Positions 11,748 through 22,376 of a stretch of DNA of 64,000 nt are shown in pieces. The notes under the pieces are model-generated. The model ran no database searches. It saw only the letters and a program-made list of their open reading frames with translations, and was not told the DNA's origin. Both the position numbers and the translations under genes were made by a program. The stretch comes from Coleophoma eucalyptorum (taxonomy: Eukaryota; Ascomycota; Leotiomycetes; Helotiales; Dermateaceae). The stretch covers positions 1,178,001-1,242,000 of the forward strand of contig JALRME010000006.1 in assembly GCA_026120035.1 (NCBI GenBank), given 5' to 3'. Every line of letters starts with the position of its first letter. The first letter of the stretch is position 1.

Positions 11748-13514
11748 ATGGCGACTTATGATTCATCGAGGAATGGAGCAATTTCCAATGGATCTCTGCC
11801 CACTATCTCCCAGGACAAGCTACATGGGAGCTGGTCCCCACAATCATGGCACATCAAGGAGCAGCAAATGAAACAACCGACAGTATATCCTCAAGAAGTC
11901 CAACCTTCGCTCGACAAAGCAACTGCTCGACTTCAGAGAGTTCCCCCTCTTGTGACTCCCACCGAGATTGTCAAGCTCAAGGCCTCGCTTAAGGATGTGG
12001 CTCAGGGCAAGGCCTTTCTCCTTCAGGGAGGTGACTGTGCCGAGTTGTTCGATTATTGCGAGCAGAATCCAATCGAGTCGAAAATCAAATTGCTCCTTCA
12101 AATGAGCATGGTACTTATTTGGGGTGCGAACAAGCCGGTCGTCAGAATTGGTAGAATGGCTGGGCAGTATGCCAAGCCGAGATCCAGTCCGACCGAGATT
12201 GTGGATGGAAAAGAGATCCCTTCGTTTCGAGGCGATATTCTGAATGGCTTCTCGCTTGACTCAAGAGACCTTGATCCAGCAAGACTTATAGAGTATGGCA
12301 TTTCATTCCTTCCCTTCAACTTTCGGATTCAATTACTAACATAGTCCAGAGCATACTTCTACTCGGCAAGCACCCTGAACTATATTCGAGGCGCTCTCGC
12401 ATCTGGCTTTGCCGATCTACATGGACCTCTTGACTGGAGCTTAGGTCATGTAAAAGATCAGGATCTTTCTTCTAAATACAGCAGAATTGTTACTTCCATC
12501 ACGGAATCCCTCCGCTTTATGAGGACGGTCGGTGCCGATACTGCTGGTCAACTACAGACTGTCGACTTCTACACCAGCCATGAAGCGCTTGTTCTTCAGT
12601 ATGAAGAGCCTCTGACAAGAAACTTGCGCCAGCCGAATAATACACCTATCATAGCAGAATCGAACGGACTTGCTATACAGAAAGGTAAGCACGAGTATTT
12701 GTCCTTGATGGGGGATTATTGGGACAATTGACTTCCAATTGCCCTCGATGAAGTCTTCTCAGGGATGCAAGGTTGACAATGTTCCTGGTGGTGACGGTTC
12801 TCCATCTAGTTCTTCTAGCGCTCTCTAGAATGAATGCTAACATACATAGACCATCCCGCATACAACCAAATAGTATCGAGTTGGAAAGTCCCTGCTGCTC
12901 ACAATCCATCCGGCAGCGCATATTACAACACTTCCGCTCACTTCTTGTGGGTTGGTGACCGAACTCGTAATGTGAATGGAGCTCATGTTGAGTATCTCCG
13001 CGGCATCCAGAATCCCATTGGCATTAAAGTAGGACCAACAACCTCAACCTCGGATTTGCTCGAGCTGCTACGAATTCTTAATCCAGCACGTGAGGTAGGC
13101 AAGATCACACTGATCACCAGATATGGCGCCTCGAAAGTGCGTTCCTTGTTACCAACCCATATTCGAGCTGTGGAGGATAGTGAATATGCACGTTGCTGTG
13201 TGTGGCAATGTGATCCAATGCACGGCAATGGCAAAACCACGAAAGAGGGGATCAAGACCCGTCACTTTCAGGACATCTTTGACGAACTACTGGAGACGTT
13301 AACAATCCATAGAACAGAAGGAAGTTATCTAGGAGGTGTACATCTCGAGCTGACTGGAGATCCTGTGACGGAATGTGTTGGTGGTAGCGAGGGGCTTGTC
13401 GAGGAGGATCTGAACCTGAACTACACAAGTTATTGCGACCCACGTTTGAATGAGAAGCAAGCACTGGAGCTGGCGTTCTTGATTGCAAATCATTATAGAA
13501 CACAGGAGGAGTAG
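11748..13514 (+). CDS. Class II (plant-type) 3-deoxy-D-arabino-heptulosonate-7-phosphate synthase
   Basis: Three exons, 11748-12292, 12350-12684 and 12850-13514, give 514 residues. The enzyme condenses phosphoenolpyruvate with erythrose-4-phosphate, the first step of the shikimate pathway to aromatic amino acids. Class II hallmarks are GKAFLLQGGDCAE, VRIGRMAGQYAKPRS, YFYSASTLNYIRG, TSHEALVLQYEE, SAHFLWVGDRTR, GAHVEYLRGIQNPIG, WQCDPMHGN and GGVHLELTGDPVTEC. Together these carry the Mn-binding Cys, His, Glu and the PEP-binding Arg/Lys residues. The length is close to fungal class II enzymes. Intron 2 is 165 bp, long for this window, and sits in a poorly conserved loop just before YYNTSAHF; I found no stop-free internal exon in it. 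Two class I enzymes usually coexist in fungi, so this is probably a separately regulated isozyme. Confidence 0.95.
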
Positions 13515-14390
13515 GATAAATTTTCGGTCGACAACAAGCCTCTAAATGTGAGCATGTCAGGCGTAAGGTGCATAGACTATCAAAAGTGTCATTTATTTCA
13601 TCAGTATATTCTGTTCTACTTTAGTTCCGCAAGTTTATTCCAGCTGCATGCTTTTCATTCTTGACTGTGCTGTACTGATTTCAAATGAAGAAGTCTTCAA
13701 ACCTGCAGGCAATCTTGGGTTTTTGGTGAACTGACCATTCTTTCACTTCCAGACTATACTAGAATGATTCTTAATTCAATGACCTGATTCGATGGCAGAT
13801 CATTCTAAGGCTTTTGTTTTTTTTCTATTCAGGTTTTGCTCGAGAGAATAGAAGCATGGAGAATTTACCGGAGAAGAAAAGGCCCCTTTAACTAGTGCGC
13901 TTCTAACAGTTTCCAAATCCACAAAATGGTCATGCATCTACGCACTTCGGATTATTCTCTCTTTACCTTTTCAGCTTCTGCGGCTTTATTCGACCTTGGT
14001 TCATCCTCTTTCACGCAATTTTTATTTAAGTCAAATCTCAAGCAAGAAACCATCCAATGCTGCCCTTAGCGCATCAAGAAAGCCGATAGATGACTTGAGT
14101 TTCAAGTCTTTCAAAACTGCATTTTATACAGTTTCATTCTATCTCCTCTTAGCAATCCGATCAAACCAAACAGCCTTCTAAGCTGTGCGGATTTGATACT
14201 CCGTTCAACTTGCTGAAAATTTACATCTTTGTCTCCTTCGTTACTCTCAGCATAACTATATCAACCTCGCCTTGGTCTTCCGACTAAGAAATCACACATC
14301 AAAGAGCTCCGGCACTACTTCGCCTTTGAGACTTTCGTCACTTTCACCTTCCGCATAAGCTTTTCATCAACACCCTACGTCTAAGTCACG
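13515..14390. other. Intergenic region upstream of the chromodomain gene
   Basis: About 880 bp of 3'UTR and promoter sequence, T/C-rich just before the next start codon. A 61-codon ORF at 13996-14181 has no coding character. I see nothing else. Confidence 0.5.
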
Positions 14391-15232
14391 ATGCCACGCG
14401 CAGAAAGCTCATCGCGCGAGACTACGCCAGATTCCCAGGCTGAGACTCCCTCCGCATCTCTTCGCAAATCTGAGGACATTGAGGCAGAACCACTTCCTAG
14501 CACATCAGCAAAGACTCCAAATGTCGGCATTAAACGTGGCAACCTTTTGGACACGCCATCAACTCTTGGCGCTTCGCCACAGAAGGTCACACCTAGTTCC
14601 AAAAAGGAAACTATGAAGAAGCAGACGCAGAAGCAGAAGCAGAAGCAATTGATCGCTGGTGGCGCGCGTCGAACTTCTACACGCATTGAAATGATTAAGA
14701 ACCAACAGCCCGAAGCGTCTGAATCCAGGCTTAGAACTAGAAGAGTAAGTATTCCCATAACATGGCTTCTAGCACCATTAACGACATGCCCAGGCAAAAC
14801 CAATTCCTACTACTACTGCTACTACAAAGGAGGCAATACCCATCAAGAAAATTGGACGTGGTAGACCACCAAAGAAAAGCACCGCGGGAACAATCAAGGT
14901 AAGCCGCCGATAACTAGGAATAAATTGAACTGACTAATGCTGTGGTAATCTAGGCTTCTGCTACAAGGAAACCAGACAGTCTCAATGAGACTGACAATTA
15001 TGAGCGTCCCTCTCCCATCAAGGTCAACGACAAGGCATCGGGACGTTTCTTTGCCGAATATGAGGTCGAACGAATTCTGGACTCTCGTCTCAAGTCCAAG
15101 GGTAAGGTCGAATACTATGTCAAGTGGGTTGGCTATCCTATAGAAGAGTCAAGCTGGGAGCCAGCAAGCAATCTAGCTCATGCAGAGAAAAATATTGGAG
15201 CTTTCCATAAGAAGTTTCCAGACAAGCCTTGA
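14391..15232 (+). CDS. Chromodomain protein with AT-hook
   Basis: Three exons, 14391-14744, 14794-14898 and 14954-15232, all phase 0 with GTAAGT or GTAAGC donors, give 245 residues. The C-terminal 60 residues form a chromodomain: [17 protein letters not shown], then [11 protein letters not shown], then SSWEPASNL. The aromatic cage positions Tyr, Trp and Tyr/Trp typical of methyl-lysine readers are present. Residues around IGRGRPPKK make an AT-hook for minor-groove DNA binding. The N-terminal half is basic, Ser/Thr/Lys-rich and probably disordered. Unlike HP1 there is no chromoshadow domain, so this is a small single-chromodomain chromatin reader, perhaps H3K9 or H3K27 methyl binding. The protein ends naturally after the domain (FPDKP). 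An open stretch in another frame follows directly (see findings). Confidence 0.88.
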
Positions 15233-15944
15233 AGGTCTTGAGTCATCTTGATATTATGGTCACCAAGGAGGATGGACTGGACGCTTTGCTATTGGAACTT
15301 GACGAGGATTGTATGACAGATGAATAATTACATAGCGAATATTTTCTCTATTACAGGCAAGACCACTTAGTAAAGCAGAAATCTGTCTCAGATGCAGATG
15401 TTGAAGGTCTGCTGGATCATATGGAAGCATGGTGGTGGTCGCTTACTACACTAATTTTCGTAGTTTCGCGACTTGTGGAATCACTTCGGCCCTGAATGTG
15501 AATTCCATGAAAATAAGTGGCTTTCGAAATCAGAGCATACTTGATGATTTGTGACTCAGTTTCGGGTTAAAATCAACAAAATAGCGTGGGGTATTACAGA
15601 AGAAGTTTGGTCTTGGAAACCCAGAGAGGAAGTACACTCGGACATCACACTCGAAACGGAAGACAACTTTACGTCTTGGTATTCAAAGGTTTCCTGAAAA
15701 TAATACAACATGGCTACCAATAGAAGTATTTCTAATCATCAATTCGGCGGGCCAGGAGAGGGAAGAAAGATGGAGCCATTTTAACTCAAGCCGAGAAGTG
15801 GAAATGTGGTCACCCGACTAGCGCCAAAAATGTTCGACCACCCATGGTGATCCGTCTTACAGCCTCGTGAACATTTCTTGTCTGTCATCACCACTTTCTA
15901 AGTTTTCCCCTCACGCACAACTCTCCCTTCAAACATTGCTCAAG
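15233..15944. other. Intergenic region
   Basis: About 700 bp between the chromodomain gene and the MPDU1-like gene. Apart from a 34-codon open stretch at the start (15226-15327, different frame), I see no gene. The C/T-rich 5' leader lies just before 15945. Confidence 0.5.
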
Positions 15945-16872
15945 ATGGATTCCCTCCGCGCTGTCGTCCAGCCAATAACCCACAATCTCCCAGCACCTAT
16001 TGCAGAGATTGGAACAACTCTTTTGGGAGAGCAGTGCTACAAGACTCTCATCCTTGATGTCTCTCTCGACTCCCCAGAATGCCTCAAGCTCGCTATTTCA
16101 AAAGGCCTTGGAATCGGTATCATTGCAGCCAGCACGATCGTCAAAGTCCCCCAGATCCTTAAGCTCCTCAACTCCAAGTCCGCCTCCGGCATCTCTTTCT
16201 TATCATACCTTCTCGAGACGAGCGCCTACCTGATCTCACTCGCATATAATTTCAGAAAGGGCTTCGCATTCAGCACTTATGGAGAAACTGCTCTGATCAT
16301 GGTGCAAAATGTGGTTATTGCTGTCCTGGTTTTGAACTACAGTGGCCAGAAGGCTGGAGCAGCTGTTTTTGTTGCCGCTCTGGCTGTTGCAGGCGCCAGT
16401 CTCTTTGGAGAGGGAATCGTGGATATGAACATGCTGAGTTACTTTCAAGCTGGCGCTGGAGTCCTGGGTATTGCCAGCAAGGTTCCACAGATTCTTGCGG
16501 TCTATTCGCAAGGAAGCACTGGACAGTTGAGCGCTTTTGCAGTAAGTTTGCTACCTGTTCTTGCCTACGCTACTGTTGCTGATATCTCAAATCTAGGTGT
16601 TCAACTATCTTGTCGGCTCGCTTTCGAGAATCTTCACAACTTTGCAGGAGGTGGATGATAAGCTGATCCTGTACGGATTCATTGCTGGTGGAGCTCTGAA
16701 TGCTATCCTGGCTCTGCAAATGATCTACTACTGGAATGCGCCAGCACCTGCAGCCAAATCTGTCAAGGGAAAGGGAAAGGCAGAAGCGATTCCAATGGCT
16801 TCTGCTAAGACTTCTGGTAGCTCCATGAGTGCTTCGAAGGGAAAGAGTCCTACTACTAGAAGACGTGGTTAA
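15945..16872 (+). CDS. MPDU1/Lec35-like PQ-loop membrane protein
   Basis: Two exons, 15945-16541 and 16597-16872, give 290 residues. The start chosen is ATG in MDSLRAVVQP, which gives the family's N-terminus; an upstream in-frame ATG-less extension from 15867 is unlikely. Two PQ-loop repeats are visible, TIVKVPQILKLL and IASKVPQILAVY, each followed by a serine-rich turn and a hydrophobic helix (GISFLSYLLET; LSAFAVFNYL). About seven transmembrane helices are expected. In animals MPDU1 is needed in the ER for use of mannose- and glucose-phosphate-dolichol in N-glycan, GPI and O-mannose synthesis; the fungal role is inferred from homology. The C-terminal tail is Lys/Ser-rich (KGKGKAE, PTTRRRG), as expected for a cytosolic end. 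Confidence 0.92.
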
Positions 16873-17242
16873 ATTTGAGCTCTACCGTTTGCGCTCTTCT
16901 GATTAGATAAATCTTCGTCTGACTCCTGTCATTGGCAGTTGTAGTCTTTGAGTAATTCATTACATTCAGCTCCTAGTGAACCAAACATTTTTATTCGTGG
17001 TAATAAATTGAGATCGAATGCTCTAAAGAATGTCGACGGAGCTGGACTCTAGGCAAGGTTAGAGCTTTGAATTCCAAGCAGGGTAAGCAGCTCCATGGAA
17101 GCGGCCGCGCCACCCCAGAAAGATCGTCACCACTGTTTCGCGGAACTTGCGACTTGCGACTTGAACATAACAAAACCTTCACCATTTGACCCTCCTTCCA
17201 CAGCCAACTCTTCTAGGGGACCTGCCTTAAACTTAACTCACA
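16873..17242. other. Intergenic region (MPDU1-like to MED8)
   Basis: About 370 bp in tandem orientation: a 3'UTR followed by the MED8 promoter. I see nothing further. Confidence 0.5.
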
Positions 17243-18089
17243 ATGTCGGACCCACGATTGCGCCAAGAGGATCTCAAAGCCCTCGAGCAGACTCGTCAAA
17301 AGCTGTTCACCCTCTCAAACAACATTGGCTCCCTCAGAAATGAGATGATGCGCAGCAATCCCCTTCCAGATTGGTTTGTGCCCATTTCCTACTTTCATGC
17401 GTGAAATTTTCACAATATCGAAACGCTGTGCATTGTGCTATATTCTTGATTATCAAGCTTACCGACCTGGCAGGGCATCTCTTCAGACTTCCTCCGCAAT
17501 CCTCGCAAGGAACCTGCAAAATCTCACCGACCATCTCTCAGCGCATGCGGACCTCCTTGAAAGGACTGTCGTGTATCCTTCTACAAATTATCCAGGCCGG
17601 ACGCAGGAGAACCTACTTGTGCAATTGGTGCGCAAAAGGCTAGAACCACCGGTTGAAGAGTGGGTTGCCGAGGGAAGAGCCATAGAGGGAAACACGAAGG
17701 ATGAGGAAGACTTCTCGAAATGGGCGCGAGGGTGGATTGGGGAAAGAATCGCCACCTATGCTATGGAAGAGGGCGGGGATAATTTCACAGCCGAAGAAAG
17801 AGAGATGGGAATTGAAAACGTGAGGACGGGCCTAAGGAGGAAATTTGAAGATGATGAAGAGAGCGAGGACGACGATGAGGATGAGGACAGAGACCAGAAG
17901 ATGGAGGACACGCAAGAGGGTGAGCTGGATGTCACAGTTGTTCGCAAATCCGGTATAGGGCAGGCCGAGTTTGAATTGGGCCACATCAAGTCGCAGAAGA
18001 AGAGAGACGGTCCGGTTCGCAGTTTCGAAGATATATTGGAGTTTAGTACCAGAGGAGAGGTGCTTCCCAAGCAGGAGATGAGAAGATAG
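17243..18089 (+). CDS. MED8: Mediator of RNA polymerase II transcription subunit 8
   Basis: Two exons, 17243-17373 and 17474-18089, give 248 residues. The first exon encodes LRQEDLKALEQTRQKL and SLRNEMMRSNPLPDW. The junction TG|G yields W-ASLQTSSAILARNL, the conserved Med8 helix that binds in the Mediator head module next to Med18 and the TBP-interacting surface. The intron is 100 bp with a weaker GTTTGT donor. Then follow the family region NLTDHLSAHADLL, a second helical block (VYPSTNYPGRTQENLLVQL), a strongly acidic stretch (DDEESEDDDEDEDRD) and a basic C-terminus. Length and motif order fit fungal Med8, a general coactivator subunit in the nucleus. The gene lies 370 bp after the MPDU1-like gene in the same direction. 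Confidence 0.9.
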
Positions 18090-18725
18090 GTGCGACTTAA
18101 ACCACGGCGATTTCTGAGGATACGGAATATTAGTATGCAACCTCAGAGCACCACGTCCGTCCCCCAATCTCCACAATATGGGACATCCTTCTTAAAGGGG
18201 ATTTTAGAATCCTCTTACAGGAAACATACGAAGTGCATTCAACAGCAGAGCCCAGATCGAAGAACATCACTCAGGGACAAGGACAATTCCAAGATCAATT
18301 CACTTCTAGTCTATTAATCTCTCGTATCCTGGACCAACAACATTATTCTACACAATGACAAACAGTCTATACGGATCTTACAAACCGAGCCCCCGAGACT
18401 CCATCGAATCTAGCACTGACTCGAATACCGCCAAAGTGGTACGTTTTATGATATCGATGCCAGGATCTCGGGTTGGCACTATGTGTGCTCGAAGATTGGG
18501 GAAATCTAGACATCTAGAAGCAGATCCCTAGAGTCTCATAGAATAGCGATAGCCAAAGCTAAAGGCCCAGCCTCCATGGCAGTGGCTCCCGGAGCGTCAG
18601 CGAAACGCCACTGATGATAGACAGGAGGCATTGGAGAAGTCTTCATGTGAATCATGAAAATCTCTTGGCAATAGCAGCCTTTTCTAAAGCAATGATGCAA
18701 ATCTGATGGCATTTCCCCAAGAGAT
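18090..18725. other. Intergenic region with a candidate small spliced gene
   Basis: About 640 bp between the 3' ends of MED8 (+) and the next minus-strand gene. The only coding hint is the small two-exon candidate listed at 18355-18614. Confidence 0.45.
18355..18614 (+). CDS. Candidate small spliced protein (about 62 aa)
   Basis: An ATG at 18355 opens 28 codons (MTNSLYGSYKPSPRDSIESS onward) that end exactly at a GTACGT donor (18439). A TAG acceptor at 18507-18509 leads into 35 more codons ending with a stop at 18614, both phase 0. The predicted product is Ser-, Arg- and Lys-rich and shows no domain. It lies in the short gap between two convergent genes and has no homologue that I recognise. 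It could equally be chance, or part of the MED8 3'UTR. Only splice-junction reads or conservation would settle it. Confidence 0.22.
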
Positions 18726-20093
18726 TCAGCAAAGGCCCATATCCCTCAAAAGATCTCCAGCCGTAATATCGATACCTGCTGTCCTTGAATCCTCGATTCC
18801 GAAGGACATGAACATAATATCATCCATAAAACCGTGGTATTTCTGGCCGTGCGTTTTCCAGCTGAGGGATGTTATATACATCATCTCCGTCTGATTCCAC
18901 GTACTCGCCAGATCCCCAGTCAGCGCTGCCGGCATCTTTCCCTTGCCTGGTCCTCCACGCCCGTGGATCCAGATGGGCTTCTTCGAGATGCTGTGAATTG
19001 CGAAAGGTGCTTTCTGTTGGAACAACATGACATAGGGCTCGTAGACGCTATGGAAATAGTAGAAGGTTTTGTGGTGGAAAATGGTGAGGATGAAGGTATT
19101 GGAGTCGTCGGGCTCGCAGGCGTCGGAGCGCTTGCATAGTGAGATGGATAGCGAGTTTGTCGCCTGATGAATGGATTCAGCTCCTTTTATGACCTTGGGT
19201 ACATATTTTGCCAGGCAGCCTGTATCGCTGGCAGCGGCCAAAGGAGCAAGATCTTCGCTAATAGAGCCATTGCCGTCCACTTTTGCAAATACACGTTTTG
19301 GCTCAATATCGTAGTGAGCATACATCTGCCCGTCTTTATCCCAGAAAACAAACCAATTCTTCTCGATCAGTCCATATGGCGCGGGTCTCTGCAGCTCCGT
19401 GGCTTTATGGAATTCCTGCTTGGGATAAGTATCTAGTCCCCAGTCCACCAGGACACGCATATCCTCTATCCATTGTCCAAAGCATGTATGTTTTGCATTA
19501 GAGCCGAATATGACATAAGGCATATTTGGACCGTAGAAGGCTCTGGCATCGTGAGGTCCGACGTTCCAGTCCAGGAAGCCCATCTCATGAGGACATTTAT
19601 TGCCACCGGTGGTCGCTGCTATAGGTAGGATGAGCGGAGAGTCGTCGCAGCGCAGGGCACCATCTTTAAAGACTCCGTTGCAAACCAATTCGGCATTCCA
19701 GACGCTCTTTGGCACCACCCGCTGATTAAACTGCTGCGCAACAATGATCCAGGTGTCATTGAAGACAGGATGGGGGATGATATTAGGGTTTATGGCACCG
19801 TGTCCATTGAAATCGATCTCAAAGTACTTTTGGTCTTTAGTAGACACGGAGAGCACCTCCGTATATTGCTCTGCAACATTGAAAGCTGTCGTTGGTGGAT
19901 TTACTTGCGATGGTATAGCATGCTGTCCGCTGGTACCAGTTGACGGTGTAATCTGGGTCGCGCCGCTGGGGCGCGCAAGCTGTAATGGTAAGGTCTTGGT
20001 CAACTTCCCATCGTGGAGTCCAAAGCCGATGAAGAAAATAATGAAGATGGAGCCAGCGAAGGGGATGAGATGCCTCCGGTCCCGATTCCACAT
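18726..20093 (-). CDS. Single-pass type II membrane protein of unknown function, glycosyltransferase-like
   Basis: Single-exon gene, 455 residues, start ATG at 20093. A short basic cytosolic end (MWNRDRRH) is followed by a signal-anchor helix (LIPFAGSIFIIFFIGFG) and a Ser/Thr/Pro stem, the layout of Golgi type II glycosyltransferases. The lumenal domain has repeated aromatic beta-strand segments (NDTWIIVAQQF, YVIFGSNAKHTCFGQW, YGLIEKNWFVFWDKDG, TFYYFHSVYEPYVMLF) and four or more cysteines. The pattern suggests a beta-propeller-like fold as in some glycan-active families, but I cannot name the family and no catalytic residue is identified. It lies convergent to MED8. The gene is real; a role in glycan modification is inference only. 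Confidence 0.8.
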   Translation of the reverse strand: MWNRDRRHLIPFAGSIFIIFFIGFGLHDGKLTKTLPLQLARPSGATQITPSTGTSGQHAIPSQVNPPTTAFNVAEQYTEVLSVSTKDQKYFEIDFNGHGAINPNIIPHPVFNDTWIIVAQQFNQRVVPKSVWNAELVCNGVFKDGALRCDDSPLILPIAATTGGNKCPHEMGFLDWNVGPHDARAFYGPNMPYVIFGSNAKHTCFGQWIEDMRVLVDWGLDTYPKQEFHKATELQRPAPYGLIEKNWFVFWDKDGQMYAHYDIEPKRVFAKVDGNGSISEDLAPLAAASDTGCLAKYVPKVIKGAESIHQATNSLSISLCKRSDACEPDDSNTFILTIFHHKTFYYFHSVYEPYVMLFQQKAPFAIHSISKKPIWIHGRGGPGKGKMPAALTGDLASTWNQTEMMYITSLSWKTHGQKYHGFMDDIMFMSFGIEDSRTAGIDITAGDLLRDMGLC

Positions 20094-21132
20094 CGCGAGC
20101 TCTAGGGATGCTGGCGCATCTCAGGGAATTCTATATCACGGGGTGGAATGATATATTCCTTATTTCTCTCGCGGCGGCAGCAGCTGGAGAGAGGAGAGAT
20201 GTGGAGAGGGGAAGAGCAGAAGGCCAAGGGATTTTATTTATTCCAAGCATTTTTATTTGGTTAAGCACGTCGTCTCGGATCGATAGGTGTCAGCTAGGTA
20301 GGGTTCGTGCGATGGGCTGTGTGTGTTGCTATGACTTGGACTATCTACTATGCTCTGCTCCTGTCGTTCGACGAGCTCGAGACACTCTTCGCCTCACGGC
20401 CTTGTTTGAAACATCCCAAGCGACCGACCCCCTCCAACCGCCCTCCTCCTCACAGACGCCGCTAAGGGACGGCAAGCTTCACCATGGCAGCTTGGATTTA
20501 AAGTGCGCTCGTGGAGTTGCGACGACTTGGGCCAGACTTTCTAGTCCTGGTCGAGAAGGAAGATGGAAGGAAATGATGTCCAGGGTTGAGGCAGGGTTGA
20601 TAACCTGATTTGTTCGTGCATACTTACTTGGAGGTACTTCGGACTTGTTTTTGTCACCTTATTTATACTTTCACGGCAGTTAAGTTGCAAGAATGCAGGC
20701 CTTTTGTGGCTTGGCACCGGCAGTCAATTCTAGTTGGAGTATATATGTCACAGACAGACAGGTATTCGCTGAGAGCATATTGTGAATATACCGTTGCACA
20801 GCCTTGTCGGTCAGCAAACCCCTATATCGAGAATTTTGGTCTTTCTGCGTGTGTTGGACTACCTTACATGTATGTATACGAAGTATAGATGCATCACTCA
20901 TGCCATTGTCTGAAATCAAAGGATTGGAATTGTTGAGCAAGGCGATGCAGCCTTGGCATACGTAGGGGCTGTGTCGTGTCATGTTGAGTGGTCGTCTTTC
21001 TCCAACTTCCAACTTCTTCCAACTCTCGAGAAAAATCATCCTACGAAAACCCTTAAACATCCAGAATCTCATTATCATCAAACACCCAACTTAGAAGCAA
21101 CAAGAACAACTAGTACTGCAACTCCTCCCTCG

Positions 21133-21202
21133 GTACGTCGCAACTGCAGCCACATCAAACACTTACTAGGAAGCAAACCCCCTAACCGCACATCCCCCGC
21201 AG
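21133..21202 (+). other. Predicted 5'UTR intron upstream of the 42-aa ORF
   Basis: The donor GTACGT at 21133 follows a C/T/A-rich leader that contains no ATG in its last 130 bases. The branch site CTAAC lies at 21182-21186 and the acceptor CCCGCAG ends at 21202. All signals are canonical and spaced as in this genome's coding introns. Confidence 0.4.
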
Positions 21203-21244
21203 TGGTTTGAGAAAAAATATCCTAGGAATCGAAGATTTGTCAAG

Positions 21245-21373
21245 ATGGGTTTCCACGTCCAGCATCGCATGCACCAGTACACCGTCATCCCGCGCGTGCT
21301 CTACGTGCGCCGCTGGGGGTTGAAGCGCTGGAGTCTGGCGTTTGGCCAGAATGGCCGCGTTACTTACGACTAA
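21245..21373 (+). CDS. Candidate small basic Trp/Arg-rich protein (42 aa)
   Basis: After a predicted leader intron, the exon opens with codons reading WFEKKYPRNRRFVK in the same frame, then ATG (context GTCAAGATGG) and MGFHVQHRMHQYTVI onward, ending ITYD-like at a TAA (final residues GRVTYD). The product is 42 residues, strongly basic, with Trp and Tyr. The open frame upstream of the ATG also looks protein-like, so a longer product with an undetected first exon is possible. I know of no family for it. It sits in a 3-kb gap otherwise empty of genes. Confidence 0.35.
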   Translation: MGFHVQHRMHQYTVIPRVLYVRRWGLKRWSLAFGQNGRVTYD

Positions 21374-21767
21374 AGGGGGTTGGTGATGAGAGCGCGCTGC
21401 ACCGAGCTGTCCGGAGGGGAGGAGCAATATAGATGGGACAACGACGTCAGAAGACGAAAGATGATGGTGATGATGATGATAATGGTCACGCGGTTCGGGT
21501 GGGAAAGGGACGCGGAGTTGCGGAGAGGATACCTTCGTGCGATATCGCTATACTATGGGCAGTTTCGTTCTGGTGTGATGGGGGTTTTTCTGATATGAAT
21601 TAATTGGTTTGGTTTGATTTGGTTCGATAGGATGGAATGGATGCATTGCGATTTCCGAAAGACGAGGGATACCCGAAGGATTGAAGGGATACGCTGGCTG
21701 CTCTACTCCGTGGGGAGACTTGGTGACTTATGATTTATGACTGACTTATGGAGACATGGAGTGTGGC

Positions 21768-21780
21768 GGGGGGGGGGGGG
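21768..21780 (+). repeat. 13-bp poly-G tract
   Basis: An uninterrupted run of 13 G. Similar runs occur at 41727-41735, 47489-47498 and 61048-61060, all intergenic. Confidence 0.9.
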
Positions 21781-22349
21781 ATCTTCAGCCTTGGCCAGCT
21801 CCGGTATGCCACTTCCATGACTTAGTCGCAGAGTGCCAGTTCCAAGCAATTTGCTGCTGCGAGTAGATAGTTGTTGTCACCAGTAAGAGTTGTTGTGCTT
21901 GGAAGCCATTCTTATATATATATCTGTATGGAGTTTTCGCTCTGATCGAGGTATCGCCGAGAGGGAAAGGGCCCGTCGTTGGTGAATGTGTAAGTGCGCA
22001 CGGGGGTTGACGGTATCATGTGTATTCTATTCCACCCTATTACGGTGGGACTAATTGAACACTATATGCTTACCTATGACCTTTCCTCTGCAACCCCTGG
22101 TGTACTCGACCAGGTCCATGCCCTTTCGTACCTTGCCTTTTCCCTCTGTTCCAGAAGGCATCGACTCCACACCTTTCTTTGTCAGATAACTCGTAAGACA
22201 ACACACCCGCTTGAGTCAAGCACTTGCTAGCTCCTTCCTACTTACTGATGTACTCTGCGTTGCTCTTGTTCCCGAGCGTGACCTGATCTTTTAATATCCG
22301 GACAAATGGAGCAGACCAGTGGTCGAAAGACCCGAATCCTCCCCCGCCG

Positions 22350-22376
22350 CAGCAGCAGCAGCAGCAGCAGCAACAG
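22350..22376 (+). repeat. CAG trinucleotide repeat
   Basis: Seven perfect CAG units followed by CAACAG. In one frame it reads a DPNPPPP then poly-Gln string, which looks protein-like, but no start or splice acceptor for such an exon is evident. Confidence 0.8.

Noticed and set aside
12773..12958. Short ORF inside intron 2 of the DAHP synthase gene, tested as an extra exon
   Set aside because: Any in-frame inclusion meets a stop codon, and skipping it restores family continuity.
20108..20608. 166-codon ORF just upstream of the type II membrane protein gene
   Set aside because: It overlaps the promoter/leader of a divergent gene and has no protein-like pattern.
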